From Lacimicrobium alkaliphilum (GTDB lineage Bacteria; Pseudomonadota; Gammaproteobacteria; Enterobacterales; Alteromonadaceae): 64,000 nucleotides of DNA. The notes below the pieces were generated by a model. The model ran no database searches, was not told where the DNA came from, and worked only from the letters and a program-made list of their open reading frames with translations. Made by a program: the position numbers and the translations under genes. This document shows, in pieces, positions 38,913 to 48,584 of the stretch (positions within the stretch are counted from its first letter, which is position 1; every line of letters begins with the position of its first letter). The stretch covers positions 2,914,001-2,978,000 of the forward strand of contig NZ_CP013650.1 in the NCBI RefSeq assembly GCF_001466725.1. The letters run 5' to 3'.

Positions 38913-39737
38913 TTAGTGTTTTTCTGCTTTTGGGTCAGTTCCGGTGTCTTTTTGCTCTGACTTTTCCTCAGCGGCATCAAAGTCGGCGTCACTGCTTTCG
39001 TCAGTATCACCTAAAACATGTTCAAGCTTGACCTTATCAACGCTTCTGAAGGTGTTGACCGGACCGGCGATGGTGTACAGCAAAAAGGCAATAAACAGCA
39101 CCAGTGAGGGGGCGGTGGCCACAATCACGAAAATCAGCATGACCACCAGCAAGGCCACAAAGGGCACTTTACCGTGCCAGTTGACTTCCTTAAATGAGTT
39201 GTACTTAAAGTTACTGATCATCAGCAAGCCTGCCGCTGCGGTCAGTAACGCCACCAGGAATCCATAGTCATCACCGGAAATATCATACTCGACACCAACC
39301 CATACCAGGCCTGCTACCAGAGCGGCGGCGGCGGGACTGGCTAAGCCCTGAAAGTAACGCTTATCGGCAGTACCAACCTGAGTATTGAATCTGGCCAGCC
39401 TTAATGCTGCGCCTGCTACATAGACAAATGCCGCCAGCCAGCCCAGTTTACCAAGCTCAGTGAGGCCCCAGGTGTAGGCAATAAGAGCTGGCGCTATACC
39501 AAATGAGACCATATCGGCCATGGAGTCATATTCGGCACCAAAGTCACTCTGAGTATTGGTCATTCTGGCCACCCGCCCGTCCAGACCATCGAATAACATG
39601 GCCACAAAGATGGCGATGGCGGCCGCCTCAAAATGGCCGTTCATAGCAGAAACCACCGCATAGAAACCTGAAAACAGGCCACCGGTGGTTAATAAATTAG
39701 GTAACAGGTAAATACCTTTACGTTTACTTTCTGGCAT
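38913..39737 (-). CDS. pssA: CDP-diacylglycerol-serine O-phosphatidyltransferase
   Basis: A 274-residue membrane enzyme making phosphatidylserine, the precursor of phosphatidylethanolamine. The CDP-alcohol phosphotransferase motif reads DGLDGRVARMTNTQ then SDFGAEYDSMAD, giving the D-G-x2-A-R...G-x3-D-x3-D pattern. About seven to eight membrane helices follow. The C-terminus has an acidic, charged tail of about 40 residues (SSDADFDAAEEKSEQKD). This is the membrane-spanning (Bacillus/Helicobacter) type of PssA, not the E. coli soluble type. It is monocistronic with its own terminator. Confidence 0.92.
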   Translation of the reverse strand: MPESKRKGIYLLPNLLTTGGLFSGFYAVVSAMNGHFEAAAIAIFVAMLFDGLDGRVARMTNTQSDFGAEYDSMADMVSFGIAPALIAYTWGLTELGKLGWLAAFVYVAGAALRLARFNTQVGTADKRYFQGLASPAAAALVAGLVWVGVEYDISGDDYGFLVALLTAAAGLLMISNFKYNSFKEVNWHGKVPFVALLVVMLIFVIVATAPSLVLFIAFLLYTIAGPVNTFRSVDKVKLEHVLGDTDESSDADFDAAEEKSEQKDTGTDPKAEKH

Positions 39738-39827
39738 TAAGTCCTCCTAGAAACAGGCCATGCACGATACCATAAAGTGAATTTTCTTACCCTCAAATTG
39801 TTCAGTAAGCAGATTAATCATAAAATG

Positions 39828-39850
39828 AAAGCCGCATGCATGCGGCTTTT
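39828..39850 (-). terminator. Terminator-like palindrome after clpB
   Basis: AAAGCCGCATG pairs with CATGCGGCTTT (a perfect palindrome), with T-rich sequence on both sides, 20 bases past the clpB stop. Confidence 0.7.
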
Positions 39851-39869
39851 TACATAACAACTTTTCGGC

Positions 39870-42440
39870 TTAGCTAAATACCAGTCCGTTTTCATCTGCA
39901 TCCACCTTTATTACCGAATCCGGTGGCAAATTTCCTGACAGTAGCTTTTGCGCCAGTGGGTTTTCAAGCTGATGCTGAATCGCCCTTTTCAGCGGTCTGG
40001 CACCGTACACCGGATCAAAACCGGCATCAGCGAGCTTATCCAGGGCCTTCTGAGTCAGTTCCAGCTGATAACCCTTTTCTGCCAGTCTGGCTTTCAGAGA
40101 AGCGAGCTGAATTTCGGCAATTTCCCTGATTTGTTCATGGCCCAGCGGATGGAATACCACAGTGTCATCGATACGGTTGATAAACTCCGGTCTGAACTGT
40201 TGCACCACAACGTTCATCACCAGCGCTTTCATCTCTTCGTACTGACTTTCTTTATGCTTATCCTGAATCACATCTGAACCAAGGTTAGAGGTCATGATCA
40301 CGACGGTATTTTTAAAATCCACCGTACGCCCCTGACCATCGGTCAATCGTCCGTCATCCAGAACCTGCAATAAGATATTGAACACATCCGGATGGGCTTT
40401 TTCTACTTCATCCAAAAGAATAACAGAGTAAGGCTTACGTCTGACAGCCTCGGTCAGATAACCGCCTTCGTCATAACCCACATAACCCGGAGGCGCACCA
40501 ACCAAACGGGATACCGAATGTTTTTCCATAAACTCGGACATATCAATGCGCACCATGGAATCGGCACTGTCGAACAAAAATTCCGCCAGAGCCTTACACA
40601 GCTCCGTTTTACCCACCCCTGTGGGGCCTAAAAACAGGAAGGAGCCAATTGGCCTGTTAGGATCGGCAAGGCCGGCTCTGGAGCGACGTATAGCATTAGC
40701 AACCGAGGTCACCGCCTCAGACTGACCTATGACGCGGTCATGCAGCGCGTCCTCCATTCGCAGCAGTTTATCCCGCTCACCTTCAAGCATTTTCGCTACC
40801 GGGATCCCGGTCCAGCGCGACAGCACATCGGCAATTTCGGTCTCGGTAACTTTATTTTTAAGCAGGGTTGTTTCCTGGCCCTGGGCTTCGTCGGCCAGCT
40901 CTAAGCGCCGTTCCAGCTCAGGAATACGTCCATATTGCAATTCAGACATACGACTGAGATCACTGGCACGGCGGGCGATTTCCAGATCCAGTTTGGCCTG
41001 CTCTAACTCAGATTTAATATGCTGAGTGCCCTGCATGGCAGATTTCTCGGTATTCCAGATTTTTTCCAGTTGTTTGAACTTCTGCTCCAGTTGTTCTCTT
41101 TCCTGCTCAATCAGCTCCAGACGCTTATGACTGGCGTCGTCGGTTTCCTTGCTCAGAGCCTGCTCTTCGAGTTTAAGCTGAATGATACGGCGCTCCAGGC
41201 GATCCATTTCTTCCGGCTTGGAGTCGATTTGCAGACGAATACTGGAAGCGGCTTCATCAATCAGGTCGATGGCTTTGTCCGGCAATTGTCGGTCACTGAT
41301 ATAGCGATGAGAAAGTGCGGCAGCCGCCACTATCGCAGGGTCAGTGATATTTACTGCATGGTGTAATTCATAGCGCTCTTTAAGACCACGCAGGATAGCG
41401 ATGGTATCCTCCACATTCGGCTGATCCACCAGTACCTTCTGGAACCTTCGCTCCAGCGCGGCGTCTTTTTCAATATACTGGCGGTATTCATCTAATGTGG
41501 TGGCACCAACACAATGAAGCTCTCCACGGGACAAGGCTGGTTTAAGCATATTGCCGGCATCCATGGCACCTTCACCCTTACCGGCACCCACCATGGTATG
41601 TAATTCATCGATAAACAGAATTACCCGCCCCTCTTCTTTGGACAGTTCATTCAATACCGCTTTGAGGCGTTCTTCAAATTCACCGCGGTATTTAGCACCC
41701 GCAACCAGCGCGCCCATATCCAGGCTCAGAACCTTTTTGTCTTTTAAACCCTCTGGCACCTCACCGTTGACAATGCGCTGGGCCAACCCTTCAACTATAG
41801 CGGTTTTACCCACCCCGGGCTCACCAATCAGCACCGGGTTGTTCTTGGTGCGACGCTGCAATACCTGAATGGTACGGCGAATCTCATCATCCCGGCCAAT
41901 CACCGGATCCAGCTTGCCCTGCTCTGCACGCTCGGTCAGATCGGTGGTAAATTTTTCCAATGCCTGGCGTACATCTTCGGCATTAGGATCGGTCACTTTC
42001 TGGCCGCCACGAAGCTTTTCAATTGCCTTTTCAACTTTTTGCTCAGTGAGCCCAAGCTGACGCAGCGTTTCGCCAAGCTTGCCCTTGTCCTGCATCGCCG
42101 CCAATACAAAGATCTCTGAGGTGATGTAATCGTCCTTTCTTTTCTGGGCGATTTTATCGCAAAGATTGAGCAATACAGCAGTATCTTTACCCAACTGCAC
42201 GTCGCCGCCGACGCCCTGCACCTGCGGCAAACGCTCGATCAGCTCTGATAAGGCGGAGCGAAGAGAGTTACTGTTAACACCGGTCTGCTCCATCAACGGC
42301 TTAACCGAGCCCCCTTCCTGATTCAGCAGTGCCATCATCAGGTGAGCCGGCTCGATATATTGATGGTCCCTGCCCAGCGCAAGAGACTGGGCGTCGGATA
42401 TGGCAAGCTGGAACTTGCTGGTCATTTTATCTAAACGCAT
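39870..42440 (-). CDS. clpB: ATP-dependent disaggregase ClpB
   Basis: An 856-residue Hsp100 protein that extracts and refolds aggregated proteins with DnaK. It has the Clp N-domain repeats, the first AAA+ domain with Walker [14 protein letters not shown], a coiled-coil middle domain of about 120 residues ([16 protein letters not shown] onward), and the second AAA+ domain with [14 protein letters not shown]. The substrate-pore motif [11 protein letters not shown] is present. Full length. A sigma-32-type promoter lies 34-64 bases upstream. The start is ATG at 42440. Confidence 0.97.
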   Translation of the reverse strand: MRLDKMTSKFQLAISDAQSLALGRDHQYIEPAHLMMALLNQEGGSVKPLMEQTGVNSNSLRSALSELIERLPQVQGVGGDVQLGKDTAVLLNLCDKIAQKRKDDYITSEIFVLAAMQDKGKLGETLRQLGLTEQKVEKAIEKLRGGQKVTDPNAEDVRQALEKFTTDLTERAEQGKLDPVIGRDDEIRRTIQVLQRRTKNNPVLIGEPGVGKTAIVEGLAQRIVNGEVPEGLKDKKVLSLDMGALVAGAKYRGEFEERLKAVLNELSKEEGRVILFIDELHTMVGAGKGEGAMDAGNMLKPALSRGELHCVGATTLDEYRQYIEKDAALERRFQKVLVDQPNVEDTIAILRGLKERYELHHAVNITDPAIVAAAALSHRYISDRQLPDKAIDLIDEAASSIRLQIDSKPEEMDRLERRIIQLKLEEQALSKETDDASHKRLELIEQEREQLEQKFKQLEKIWNTEKSAMQGTQHIKSELEQAKLDLEIARRASDLSRMSELQYGRIPELERRLELADEAQGQETTLLKNKVTETEIADVLSRWTGIPVAKMLEGERDKLLRMEDALHDRVIGQSEAVTSVANAIRRSRAGLADPNRPIGSFLFLGPTGVGKTELCKALAEFLFDSADSMVRIDMSEFMEKHSVSRLVGAPPGYVGYDEGGYLTEAVRRKPYSVILLDEVEKAHPDVFNILLQVLDDGRLTDGQGRTVDFKNTVVIMTSNLGSDVIQDKHKESQYEEMKALVMNVVVQQFRPEFINRIDDTVVFHPLGHEQIREIAEIQLASLKARLAEKGYQLELTQKALDKLADAGFDPVYGARPLKRAIQHQLENPLAQKLLSGNLPPDSVIKVDADENGLVFS

Positions 42441-42473
42441 GATTTGTACCTGTATAAAAAGCTAAGTTGCTTT

Positions 42474-42504
42474 ATTTATGGGTACAGACGTCACATGAAT
42501 CAAG
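42474..42504 (-). promoter_or_regulatory. Sigma-32 heat-shock promoter of clpB
   Basis: On the minus strand, CTTGATT, 15 bases, then CCCATAAAT, close to the RpoH consensus (CTTGAAA / CCCCATNT). Confidence 0.75.
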
Positions 42505-42602
42505 TTTGGGAGGTGATTAAAACTTGCGCAGGATCAAAAAACAGCCTGATTGTTTTAAACTGCCACATGGAGCACCAAATGGTTAAATCAGGTTGTGAAC
42601 AG

Positions 42603-43334
42603 CTAATTTGCTATGCAAATAACACTGGCCATTCTGCCGGTCTGGCCGTCCCGGCGGTAAGAGAAGAAGTGGTCGGCCTGACTAAAAGTACAATAATTCC
42701 CGCTGTAAATATCTTTGACACCCAGCTGTTGAAGTTGACCGGATGCCAGCGCGTAAATATTAGCCAGATACTTGCCCGCTTGTTTGCCCCGGTTAAAAGC
42801 GCCCTGCTGAGAGGGGAAATGCTCCAATACTTCTTGCCCGACTTCAAAAGCCTGCGGACCAATTGCCGGACCTAACCAGGCCAGATAATTTGCTGGGATA
42901 TCGGGTAATGTGTCCAGAGTGTTAGCGATAACGCCTGCCGCCAGCCCGCGCCAGCCACAATGTACCGCAGCAACGGCTTTGGCCTGTTTATGACACAGCA
43001 GCAGTGGTAAACAATCTGCGGTCATAACGGCACAGGCTACCTGCTTGTGGGTGGTAACACTGGCGTCGGCCTGCTGATCCTGGCCACTATTTTTATCCAG
43101 CTCTATCACCCTGGCGCCATGTACCTGATTCAGCCAGACGATCTGTTCAGCGTGGGGTAAAAGGCTGCGATTTTGCAATACCGATTCAGCATCATCACCT
43201 ACATGTAAGCCGAGGTTAAAACTGGTGTATGGCCCCTGACTGACTCCACCACTGCGGGTGGTGCTGTAGGCTTTAACATTCGCAGGTGCAGGCCACTGTG
43301 GAGTGATAAGCGGCAGCGGATCAATCCTGTTCAT
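42603..43334 (-). CDS. pgeF: Laccase-domain multicopper-like protein / purine nucleoside phosphorylase YfiH family
   Basis: A 243-residue DUF152/Cu-oxidase-4 protein. Signature segments are ARSTTRSGGVSQGPY-type YSTTRSGGVSQGPY, MTADCLPLLLC and VHCGWRGLAAGV, with the metal-binding His and Cys residues in place. Members act as peptidoglycan-editing or purine nucleoside-processing enzymes. It overlaps rluD by 14 bases, an arrangement common in Gammaproteobacteria. Confidence 0.92.
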   Translation of the reverse strand: MNRIDPLPLITPQWPAPANVKAYSTTRSGGVSQGPYTSFNLGLHVGDDAESVLQNRSLLPHAEQIVWLNQVHGARVIELDKNSGQDQQADASVTTHKQVACAVMTADCLPLLLCHKQAKAVAAVHCGWRGLAAGVIANTLDTLPDIPANYLAWLGPAIGPQAFEVGQEVLEHFPSQQGAFNRGKQAGKYLANIYALASGQLQQLGVKDIYSGNYCTFSQADHFFSYRRDGQTGRMASVICIAN

Positions 43335-44289
43335 GTTCCCGGGTATCTTTTGCCAATATCGCCAACAAGGATTGCATGTCTTGTGGCAACGGCGCCTGCC
43401 AGCTCAGCCATTCACCGGTGACCGGATGAGCCAGTTCCAGCTGCGCTGCATGCAATGCCTGGCGTCTGAAATCACGCAAAAACTGACGCAATGTTTCGCT
43501 GGCCGATTTTGGGGGCCTGGGGCGACCACCATACAAAGGATCCCCCACAATAGGATGATGCAAATGCGCCATATGCACCCTAATCTGATGGGTGCGTCCG
43601 GTTTCGAGTTTCAGACGCAGATGGGTGTGGGCACGAAATTTCTGCTTAACCCGGTAATGGGTAACCGCGGGTTTGCCCATGGCTCTTACCGCCATACTGG
43701 TGCGCTTGGTATCATGCCGGCCTATAGGCTCATCAATGATGCCTCCGGCAACCATAGTACCATTAACCACAGCCTCATATTCGCGACTGATTTCCCGGGC
43801 CTGCAATTGTGTTACCAGATGGGTTTGTGCCGGTACGGTTTTGGCCACCACCATCAGCCCGGTGGTGTCTTTGTCCAGACGGTGGACTATTCCGGCTCTT
43901 GGTACGGCACCAATATCCGGAACATGATTCAGCAACGCATTGAGTAATGTGCCGTGTTGATTACCTGCCCCGGGGTGCACTACCAGATTGGCGGGCTTAT
44001 TAATCACCAGAATATGCTCATCCTCAAACTGGATATCCAGTTCAATATCTTCAGCCTGGTGCTGCTGTTGCTCCTGCAATTGCGCCTGAATATGCACAGC
44101 TTCACCACCCAGTAACTTCTCTCTGGGTTTATCCACCACGACGTCGTTCACTCGCACGCAGCCCGCAAGTATCCATTCTTTGATTCTGGAGCGCGAATAG
44201 TCGGGGAACACCTCAGCAAGCACCTGATCCAGTCTTTTGCCAATCAGGTTGTCGGGAACGACTGCTTGTAATTCTATGGTTTGTTGCAT
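43321..44289 (-). CDS. rluD: 23S rRNA pseudouridine(1911/1915/1917) synthase
   Basis: A 322-residue enzyme that makes three pseudouridines in helix 69 of 23S rRNA. It has an N-terminal S4 RNA-binding domain (RLDQVLAEVFPDYSRSRIKEW) and a catalytic domain with the active-site Asp in HRLDKDTTGLMVVAKT. I place the start at ATG 44289, where the protein (MQQTIELQAVVPDN) lines up with E. coli RluD. An upstream ATG at 44325 would add 12 hydrophobic residues. It is divergent from bamD, the usual gammaproteobacterial neighbour. Confidence 0.94.
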   Translation of the reverse strand: MQQTIELQAVVPDNLIGKRLDQVLAEVFPDYSRSRIKEWILAGCVRVNDVVVDKPREKLLGGEAVHIQAQLQEQQQHQAEDIELDIQFEDEHILVINKPANLVVHPGAGNQHGTLLNALLNHVPDIGAVPRAGIVHRLDKDTTGLMVVAKTVPAQTHLVTQLQAREISREYEAVVNGTMVAGGIIDEPIGRHDTKRTSMAVRAMGKPAVTHYRVKQKFRAHTHLRLKLETGRTHQIRVHMAHLHHPIVGDPLYGGRPRPPKSASETLRQFLRDFRRQALHAAQLELAHPVTGEWLSWQAPLPQDMQSLLAILAKDTREHEQD

Positions 44290-44509
44290 CAAAAGACTCA
44301 GGGGTATAAAAAAGGCCGCTATCATATCATCTTTCGGCTTGTCAGTGACAATCAGGTCTGATGCCTTTTTAGGTAACGGGTATTAGTGCATCGCTACCCA
44401 CACTCAGGTAGAATATTGATAAACACTGGCACTTTTAAGACGAATTGCTGTCTATGCTGGCGAACTCAATACAACCGATAACATCGCATCAAGTGAATAT
44501 AAGAGAAAT

Positions 44510-45274
44510 ATGAATAACAGAGTTGTTTCCATTGCCATATTACTATCCGCGGGCCTGTTGCTCTCGGCCTGCTCCAGTTCACCGGAAGATAAAGATATCG
44601 CCCTTGCCAACCAGGGGCCCAATGCGCTTTATGAAAAAGCCAAACAGAATATGGAAACCGGTAATTTTAATGCCGCAGCGGAAACGCTGAGTGCACTGGA
44701 CTCCAGGTATCCCTTCGGACCTTTGTCCCATCAGGTGCAGCTGGATTTAATCTATTCTTATTATAAAATCAGGGATACCGACCAGGCGCTGGCCAATATA
44801 GACCGTTTTTTGCGCCTCAACCCCAACCATTCCGATGTTGACTACGCACAGTATATGCGCGGGTTGGTTAACATGGATGCCGGGCGCAATGTGTTTCAGG
44901 ACTTTGTTGGTATTGATCGCGCCGATCGTGACCCCACCAAAGCCAGAGAAGCCTTTGATGATTTTCGCCGCCTGATTGAAAAGTACCCCGACAGTAAATA
45001 TGCCGCCGATGCGCAAAAGCGTATGCTGTTTATAAAAGATCGTCTGGCCCGCTATGAGCTGGCCATCGCCAGTTATTATATGAAGCGGCAGGCGTATGTT
45101 GCTGCAGCAAACAGGGGTAAATATGTGCTGGAAAACTACCCTGATTCCCCCCATTTACAAAGGGCACTGGAGATCATGGTGGAATGCTATGAGCAGCTCA
45201 ACCTGCCGGAGCTGAAAGATAATGCGCTTAAAACGCTGCGACTAAACTTCCCCGACAGCAGCTACACCAGCTAA
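44510..45274 (+). CDS. bamD: Outer membrane protein assembly factor BamD
   Basis: A 254-residue lipoprotein of the Bam complex, which inserts beta-barrel proteins into the outer membrane. The lipobox is LLSAC (about Cys21). Five TPR-like repeats follow, including NFNAAAETLSALDSRYPFGP and YAQYMRGLVNMD. Full length for the family. The start is ATG at 44510. A terminator follows at 45323. Confidence 0.95.
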   Translation: MNNRVVSIAILLSAGLLLSACSSSPEDKDIALANQGPNALYEKAKQNMETGNFNAAAETLSALDSRYPFGPLSHQVQLDLIYSYYKIRDTDQALANIDRFLRLNPNHSDVDYAQYMRGLVNMDAGRNVFQDFVGIDRADRDPTKAREAFDDFRRLIEKYPDSKYAADAQKRMLFIKDRLARYELAIASYYMKRQAYVAAANRGKYVLENYPDSPHLQRALEIMVECYEQLNLPELKDNALKTLRLNFPDSSYTS

Positions 45275-45322
45275 AAGCAAACAAGATTCCGGCCTCAGAG
45301 CCAGAATGACGGGAAAATACAG

Positions 45323-45350
45323 AAAAACGCGCCATCAGCGCGTTTTTTGT
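45323..45350. terminator. Rho-independent terminator (both directions)
   Basis: AAAAACGCGC pairs with GCGCGTTTTT across CATCA. It separates bamD from the convergent chrR-like gene. Confidence 0.85.
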
Positions 45351-45389
45351 TTTTAATACTAATAATATCCATCCATCTGACTGATATTA

Positions 45390-46052
45390 TTATTTAAAAA
45401 ATAACTGACTAAAGGGATTAAGCAGCCTGGCAAGGCCTGACGTGAAATGCAGGGGCTTATCCAGAATACTGAATACCAGACATCCTTCATCAGCATCGGT
45501 ATGGGGAGTGTGAATATGCTGGCCATCCCGGGCAATAAAATCTCCGGTGTCATAATCATGTACACCGTCTGAAAATTCACCATCCAGTACCAGAGTCAGT
45601 TCAGAGCCCCTGTGCGTATGCTCCGGCACCGAGCCCCCTTTTTCCATATAAATAAAATCGGCTCTGCCATCAATACCCAGATCCACTTTTGCCTGCCAGA
45701 GTTTTCCCGCCATATGAGACCAGCCGTTAATCTTGCTGGCATAGCGCTGCAAACTTCTTGGCAAGGTAAACTCTTTACCGTCAAGCTCAAGCTTTTGAGA
45801 CTGGACTGGCACTTCGATTGCTGAAGCGGCTGGCATTTGCAATATGTTAGCCAGCATGGAATCGAAAGCCGGATCTGCGGGCGCTTTCTCAGCCATGGCC
45901 TCACGGGCCAGTTCAGCCTCAACCGACACCAGCTTTTGCTTGCAACAACGACACATGTCAATGTGAGCCGAAATTATCAGAGCTACACCAGGATCACACT
46001 GCCCTTGGGCAAACTCAGATAACTGTTGTGAATTGGGGTGTAATTTAATCAT
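45390..46052 (-). CDS. ChrR-type cupin anti-sigma factor
   Basis: A 220-residue zinc-binding anti-sigma factor. The N-terminal ZAS-like domain has HIDMCRCCKQKLV (the His-x3-Cys-x2-Cys motif), and the C-terminal cupin domain has the metal-binding EHTHRGSELTLVLDGEF. In Rhodobacter, ChrR holds the ECF factor RpoE until singlet oxygen releases it. It overlaps the sigma gene by eight bases, so the pair is co-expressed at matched levels. Response to singlet oxygen or photo-oxidative stress is inferred from the family. Confidence 0.88.
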   Translation of the reverse strand: MIKLHPNSQQLSEFAQGQCDPGVALIISAHIDMCRCCKQKLVSVEAELAREAMAEKAPADPAFDSMLANILQMPAASAIEVPVQSQKLELDGKEFTLPRSLQRYASKINGWSHMAGKLWQAKVDLGIDGRADFIYMEKGGSVPEHTHRGSELTLVLDGEFSDGVHDYDTGDFIARDGQHIHTPHTDADEGCLVFSILDKPLHFTSGLARLLNPFSQLFFK

Positions 46053-46659
46053 CTTGTTCTAACATCTCTCTTAATCGTTGCAATGCCAACCGGGTCCGGG
46101 ACTTGACCGTACCCAATGGAATACCCAACTCATCTGCCACTTCCTGCTGAGATTTCCCTTCAATATAAATCGCTTCAATAACGGTTTTCTGTTTATGCGG
46201 CAGTTCTATAAACAATTGCCCCACCTGCTCCAGTGTCACCTGATGATCCAGGCTCACTTCAGCAGCCGACGCAGTCTGTTCGCACAGCACCGGCCACATA
46301 TCTTCGGAACAGATATCTTCCTTTCGGTTCTTCTGCTTGCGCAGCATGTCATAACGGATGTTGCGGGCAATGGTAAAGATCCAGGTGGAAGGCGATCCCT
46401 TCTCGGCATTAAACAGGTGCGCTTTTTGCCACACATTCGCCAGGGTTTCCTGTACCAGTTCCATGGCCTGAGCGTCATTCTTCATCTGTTTTAAAGCATA
46501 GGAGCGCACTCGCGGCGCGAAATAGTGAAAGATTTTTGCAAAAGATCTCTGGCAGCGCTCACTTGCAACCGTTTGCAGGTACGCCGACATTTCATTTGCA
46601 ATCTCCGGCCCAGCGGGCCGCTGTGTTTGCCTGGTTTCCAACTGAATCCCAACTAGCAT
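46045..46659 (-). CDS. ECF RNA polymerase sigma factor (RpoE/ChrR type, ECF11-like)
   Basis: A 204-residue ECF sigma factor. Region 2 shows IFHYFAPRVRSYALKQ, AMELVQETLANVWQKAHLF and STWIFTIARNIRYDMLRKQ. Region 4 shows LPHKQKTVIEAIYIEGKSQQ and EVADELGIPLGTVKSRTRLA. The ChrR-type cupin gene downstream places it with singlet-oxygen-responsive sigma factors. Its own promoter (46692-46718) resembles that of the eight-gene operon at 47389, indicating autoregulation. The start is ATG 46659 after GGTGA. Confidence 0.9.
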   Translation of the reverse strand: MLVGIQLETRQTQRPAGPEIANEMSAYLQTVASERCQRSFAKIFHYFAPRVRSYALKQMKNDAQAMELVQETLANVWQKAHLFNAEKGSPSTWIFTIARNIRYDMLRKQKNRKEDICSEDMWPVLCEQTASAAEVSLDHQVTLEQVGQLFIELPHKQKTVIEAIYIEGKSQQEVADELGIPLGTVKSRTRLALQRLREMLEQDD

Positions 46660-46691
46660 TTTCCGTCACCCTTTACTCGATTTGACTCTTT

Positions 46692-46718
46692 GTACGGGTG
46701 TCAGAACGATAAAGATCA
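46692..46718 (-). promoter_or_regulatory. ECF (RpoE/ChrR-type) promoter of the sigma gene
   Basis: On the minus strand, TGATC, 17 bases, then CGTACA, matching the TGATCC/CGTAA pattern of ECF11-type promoters. It lies 33 bases upstream of the sigma start codon. Confidence 0.65.
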
Positions 46719-47306
46719 ATTTACTAATTGTGTCAGAAAATTAAGCACCTTGCGGCAATCTTTTTGCTGCAGCAGCTCCTGCTTGCGCGACGCCTCAACC
46801 GGAACCAGCTCCAGCCACCGGAACATCACCCAGAGAGGATCGTCAAAACTCGGCTGCTGATACAGAGCTCTGATATCCGGAAAACGTTCAAATATCTGTT
46901 TCAGCTTGGTGCGCATCTGCACTATGGCGTCCTGCGGCAGCTCATAGTGCCAGGCGTCCAGCCAATGACACTGCCCCATTCTCAGGCCATCAGGCTCGGT
47001 TGTGATGTTGTCTATCCGGAAATAGCCCTGCCCTTCAACAGTCACCCCCAGCAGTCCGTCTTCAAGCAAATCAAAATCTGTCACCTTCACGTGGGTGCCT
47101 ACCGGGTAGATATGCTGATTTGCCTTCTTGTCGCCCTGGGGATTAAGCATACAGATACCAAACTCCATTCTGCCGGCGCACGCTTCTTTCACCATGCGCA
47201 AGTATCGTGGCTCGAATATTCGCAGCGACATTCTGCCGCCGGTCAGTATATGCGCCGACAATGGAAACAGTGCAAGTTCGGTACCCGGGCTTTTCAATGC
47301 AGGCAA
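46716..47306 (-). CDS. LON-substrate-binding-domain protein (PUA-like)
   Basis: A 196-residue stand-alone Lon N-terminal domain protein. It has the family segment LALFPLSAHILTGG then LRIFEPRYLRMVKEA, and later YPVGTHVKVTDFDLLEDGLL. It has no ATPase or protease part. Function in bacteria is unclear. The start is uncertain: TTG 47306 is used here, and another TTG three codons later is possible. The stop overlaps the -35 region of the sigma promoter. Confidence 0.82.
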   Translation of the reverse strand: MPALKSPGTELALFPLSAHILTGGRMSLRIFEPRYLRMVKEACAGRMEFGICMLNPQGDKKANQHIYPVGTHVKVTDFDLLEDGLLGVTVEGQGYFRIDNITTEPDGLRMGQCHWLDAWHYELPQDAIVQMRTKLKQIFERFPDIRALYQQPSFDDPLWVMFRWLELVPVEASRKQELLQQKDCRKVLNFLTQLVN

Positions 47307-47388
47307 CTTTTCAGGTTAAAGATATGGGGAAATACGCCCAGTGAAAGAAAAAGATCGAAAGCAACCCTATTAAGCCTGTACTTTAATA

Positions 47389-47415
47389 TGATCCTTTTAC
47401 TTATCCTGACGTAAA
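47389..47415 (+). promoter_or_regulatory. ECF (RpoE/ChrR-type) promoter of the eight-gene stress operon
   Basis: TGATCC, 15 bases, then CGTAAA, close to the promoter of the ECF sigma gene (TGATC to CGTA spacing 16 here, 17 there). It lies about 25 bases upstream of the first gene's start. Confidence 0.7.
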
Positions 47416-47439
47416 AATCACAGAAAAAACAGGAAGTTT

Positions 47440-47868
47440 ATGAATACAGAATTATCAGAATTTCGCGCATTCTATGAGCAGTTACAGTCTTCTTCTCTGT
47501 CACAGTTACCTTCTGTGTATAGCGAGGATGTGCGGTTTATTGATCCTGTGGCAGAGCACCACGGCCTGGATGCCCTGGACACCTATTTTGGCAGGCTGCT
47601 GGAAAATTGTGGCGAATGCCGCTTCACCATTCACAGCTGTGTGCTGCAGGGGCAACAGGGCTTTGTGACCTGGACCATGATTTTCAGTCACCCGAAAGTG
47701 AAAAAGGGAGCCATGATCTGTGTGGATGGCTGCAGCGAAATCATGCTCAATACAGAGCAGAAAGTATGCCAGCAGCGTGATTATTACGACCTCGGAGCAA
47801 TGCTGTACCAGCACCTGCCGCTTATAGGCCCGGTCATTAACTGGTTGAAAAAAAGGTTAAATTCATGA
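47440..47868 (+). CDS. Nuclear transport factor 2 (SnoaL-like) family protein
   Basis: A 142-residue NTF2-fold protein, first gene of the ECF-controlled operon. It shows FRAFYEQLQ, YSEDVRFIDPVAEHHGLD and GFVTWTMIF, and ends in a short basic helix. Such proteins can be isomerase-like or hydratase-like or merely bind small molecules; no catalytic residue can be named. The ATG follows AGGAAG. It overlaps the next gene by four bases (ATGA). Confidence 0.82.
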   Translation: MNTELSEFRAFYEQLQSSSLSQLPSVYSEDVRFIDPVAEHHGLDALDTYFGRLLENCGECRFTIHSCVLQGQQGFVTWTMIFSHPKVKKGAMICVDGCSEIMLNTEQKVCQQRDYYDLGAMLYQHLPLIGPVINWLKKRLNS

Positions 47869-48584
47869 AGAGCATCCTTATTACTGGTGCCAGTTCGGGC
47901 ATCGGCAAGGCTCTGGCGCTGGAGGCCAGCAAGCGCGGCTATCAGGTCATTGCCTGTGGTCGCAGCGAAGACAAACTCAACAAGCTTAAGTTGTCAGATG
48001 ACAATATTCAGACGCTGGCATTTGATGTGACCGATCTGCATAGCTGCGAGCAGGCTCTGGCTGCCTGTCAGCCTGATATTGCAGTGCTGAATGCCGGCAC
48101 CTGCGAATATGTCGATATACAGGACTGGCAGCCCGAGATGTTTAAAAGAGTGTTCGACGCTAATTTCTTCGGTGTCATCAACTGCCTCGGGCCGTTACTG
48201 AAGAATTTAAAACCCGGTAGTCAGATAGCCATCGTAGACAGTCTGGCCCGATTACTGCCATTTACCCGCAGCCAGGCTTATGGAGCCAGCAAAGCGGCGG
48301 TGCACTATCTGACCAAAAGCCTGGAAGTGGATCTGGCTGGCAGACATATCAGAGTACAGAGTGTTTCACCGGGTTTTGTAGAAACGCCCCTGACCGATAA
48401 AAACGATTTTGATATGCCCATGAAAATCAGCGCTGAACAAGCCGCCCGGCAAATGCTTGGCGGTCTGGAAAAAGGCAGCCGAACCATATACTTCCCATTG
48501 GTCTTCTCTCTGATGATCAGATTAATGGGCAAGTTACCTGACGCATTGCGGGTGGCTATTTGTAAGAGGATGAAGACGCAATGA
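47865..48584 (+). CDS. Short-chain dehydrogenase/reductase
   Basis: A 239-residue NAD(P)-dependent oxidoreductase with the cofactor motif TGASSGIGKALALEA (7-21), LNAGT for NNAG, and the catalytic pair in YGASKAAVHYL (Tyr-x3-Lys). The C-terminal part is membrane-associated in character (LVFSLMIRLMGKLP). It overlaps its neighbours by four bases on each side. The substrate is unknown. Its relatives lie in singlet-oxygen-response operons. Confidence 0.9.
   Translation: MKSILITGASSGIGKALALEASKRGYQVIACGRSEDKLNKLKLSDDNIQTLAFDVTDLHSCEQALAACQPDIAVLNAGTCEYVDIQDWQPEMFKRVFDANFFGVINCLGPLLKNLKPGSQIAIVDSLARLLPFTRSQAYGASKAAVHYLTKSLEVDLAGRHIRVQSVSPGFVETPLTDKNDFDMPMKISAEQAARQMLGGLEKGSRTIYFPLVFSLMIRLMGKLPDALRVAICKRMKTQ

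Noticed and set aside
42611..42862. An 83-codon frame overlapping pgeF on the minus strand
   Set aside because: It is an alternative frame of pgeF, whose family motifs are intact in the main frame.
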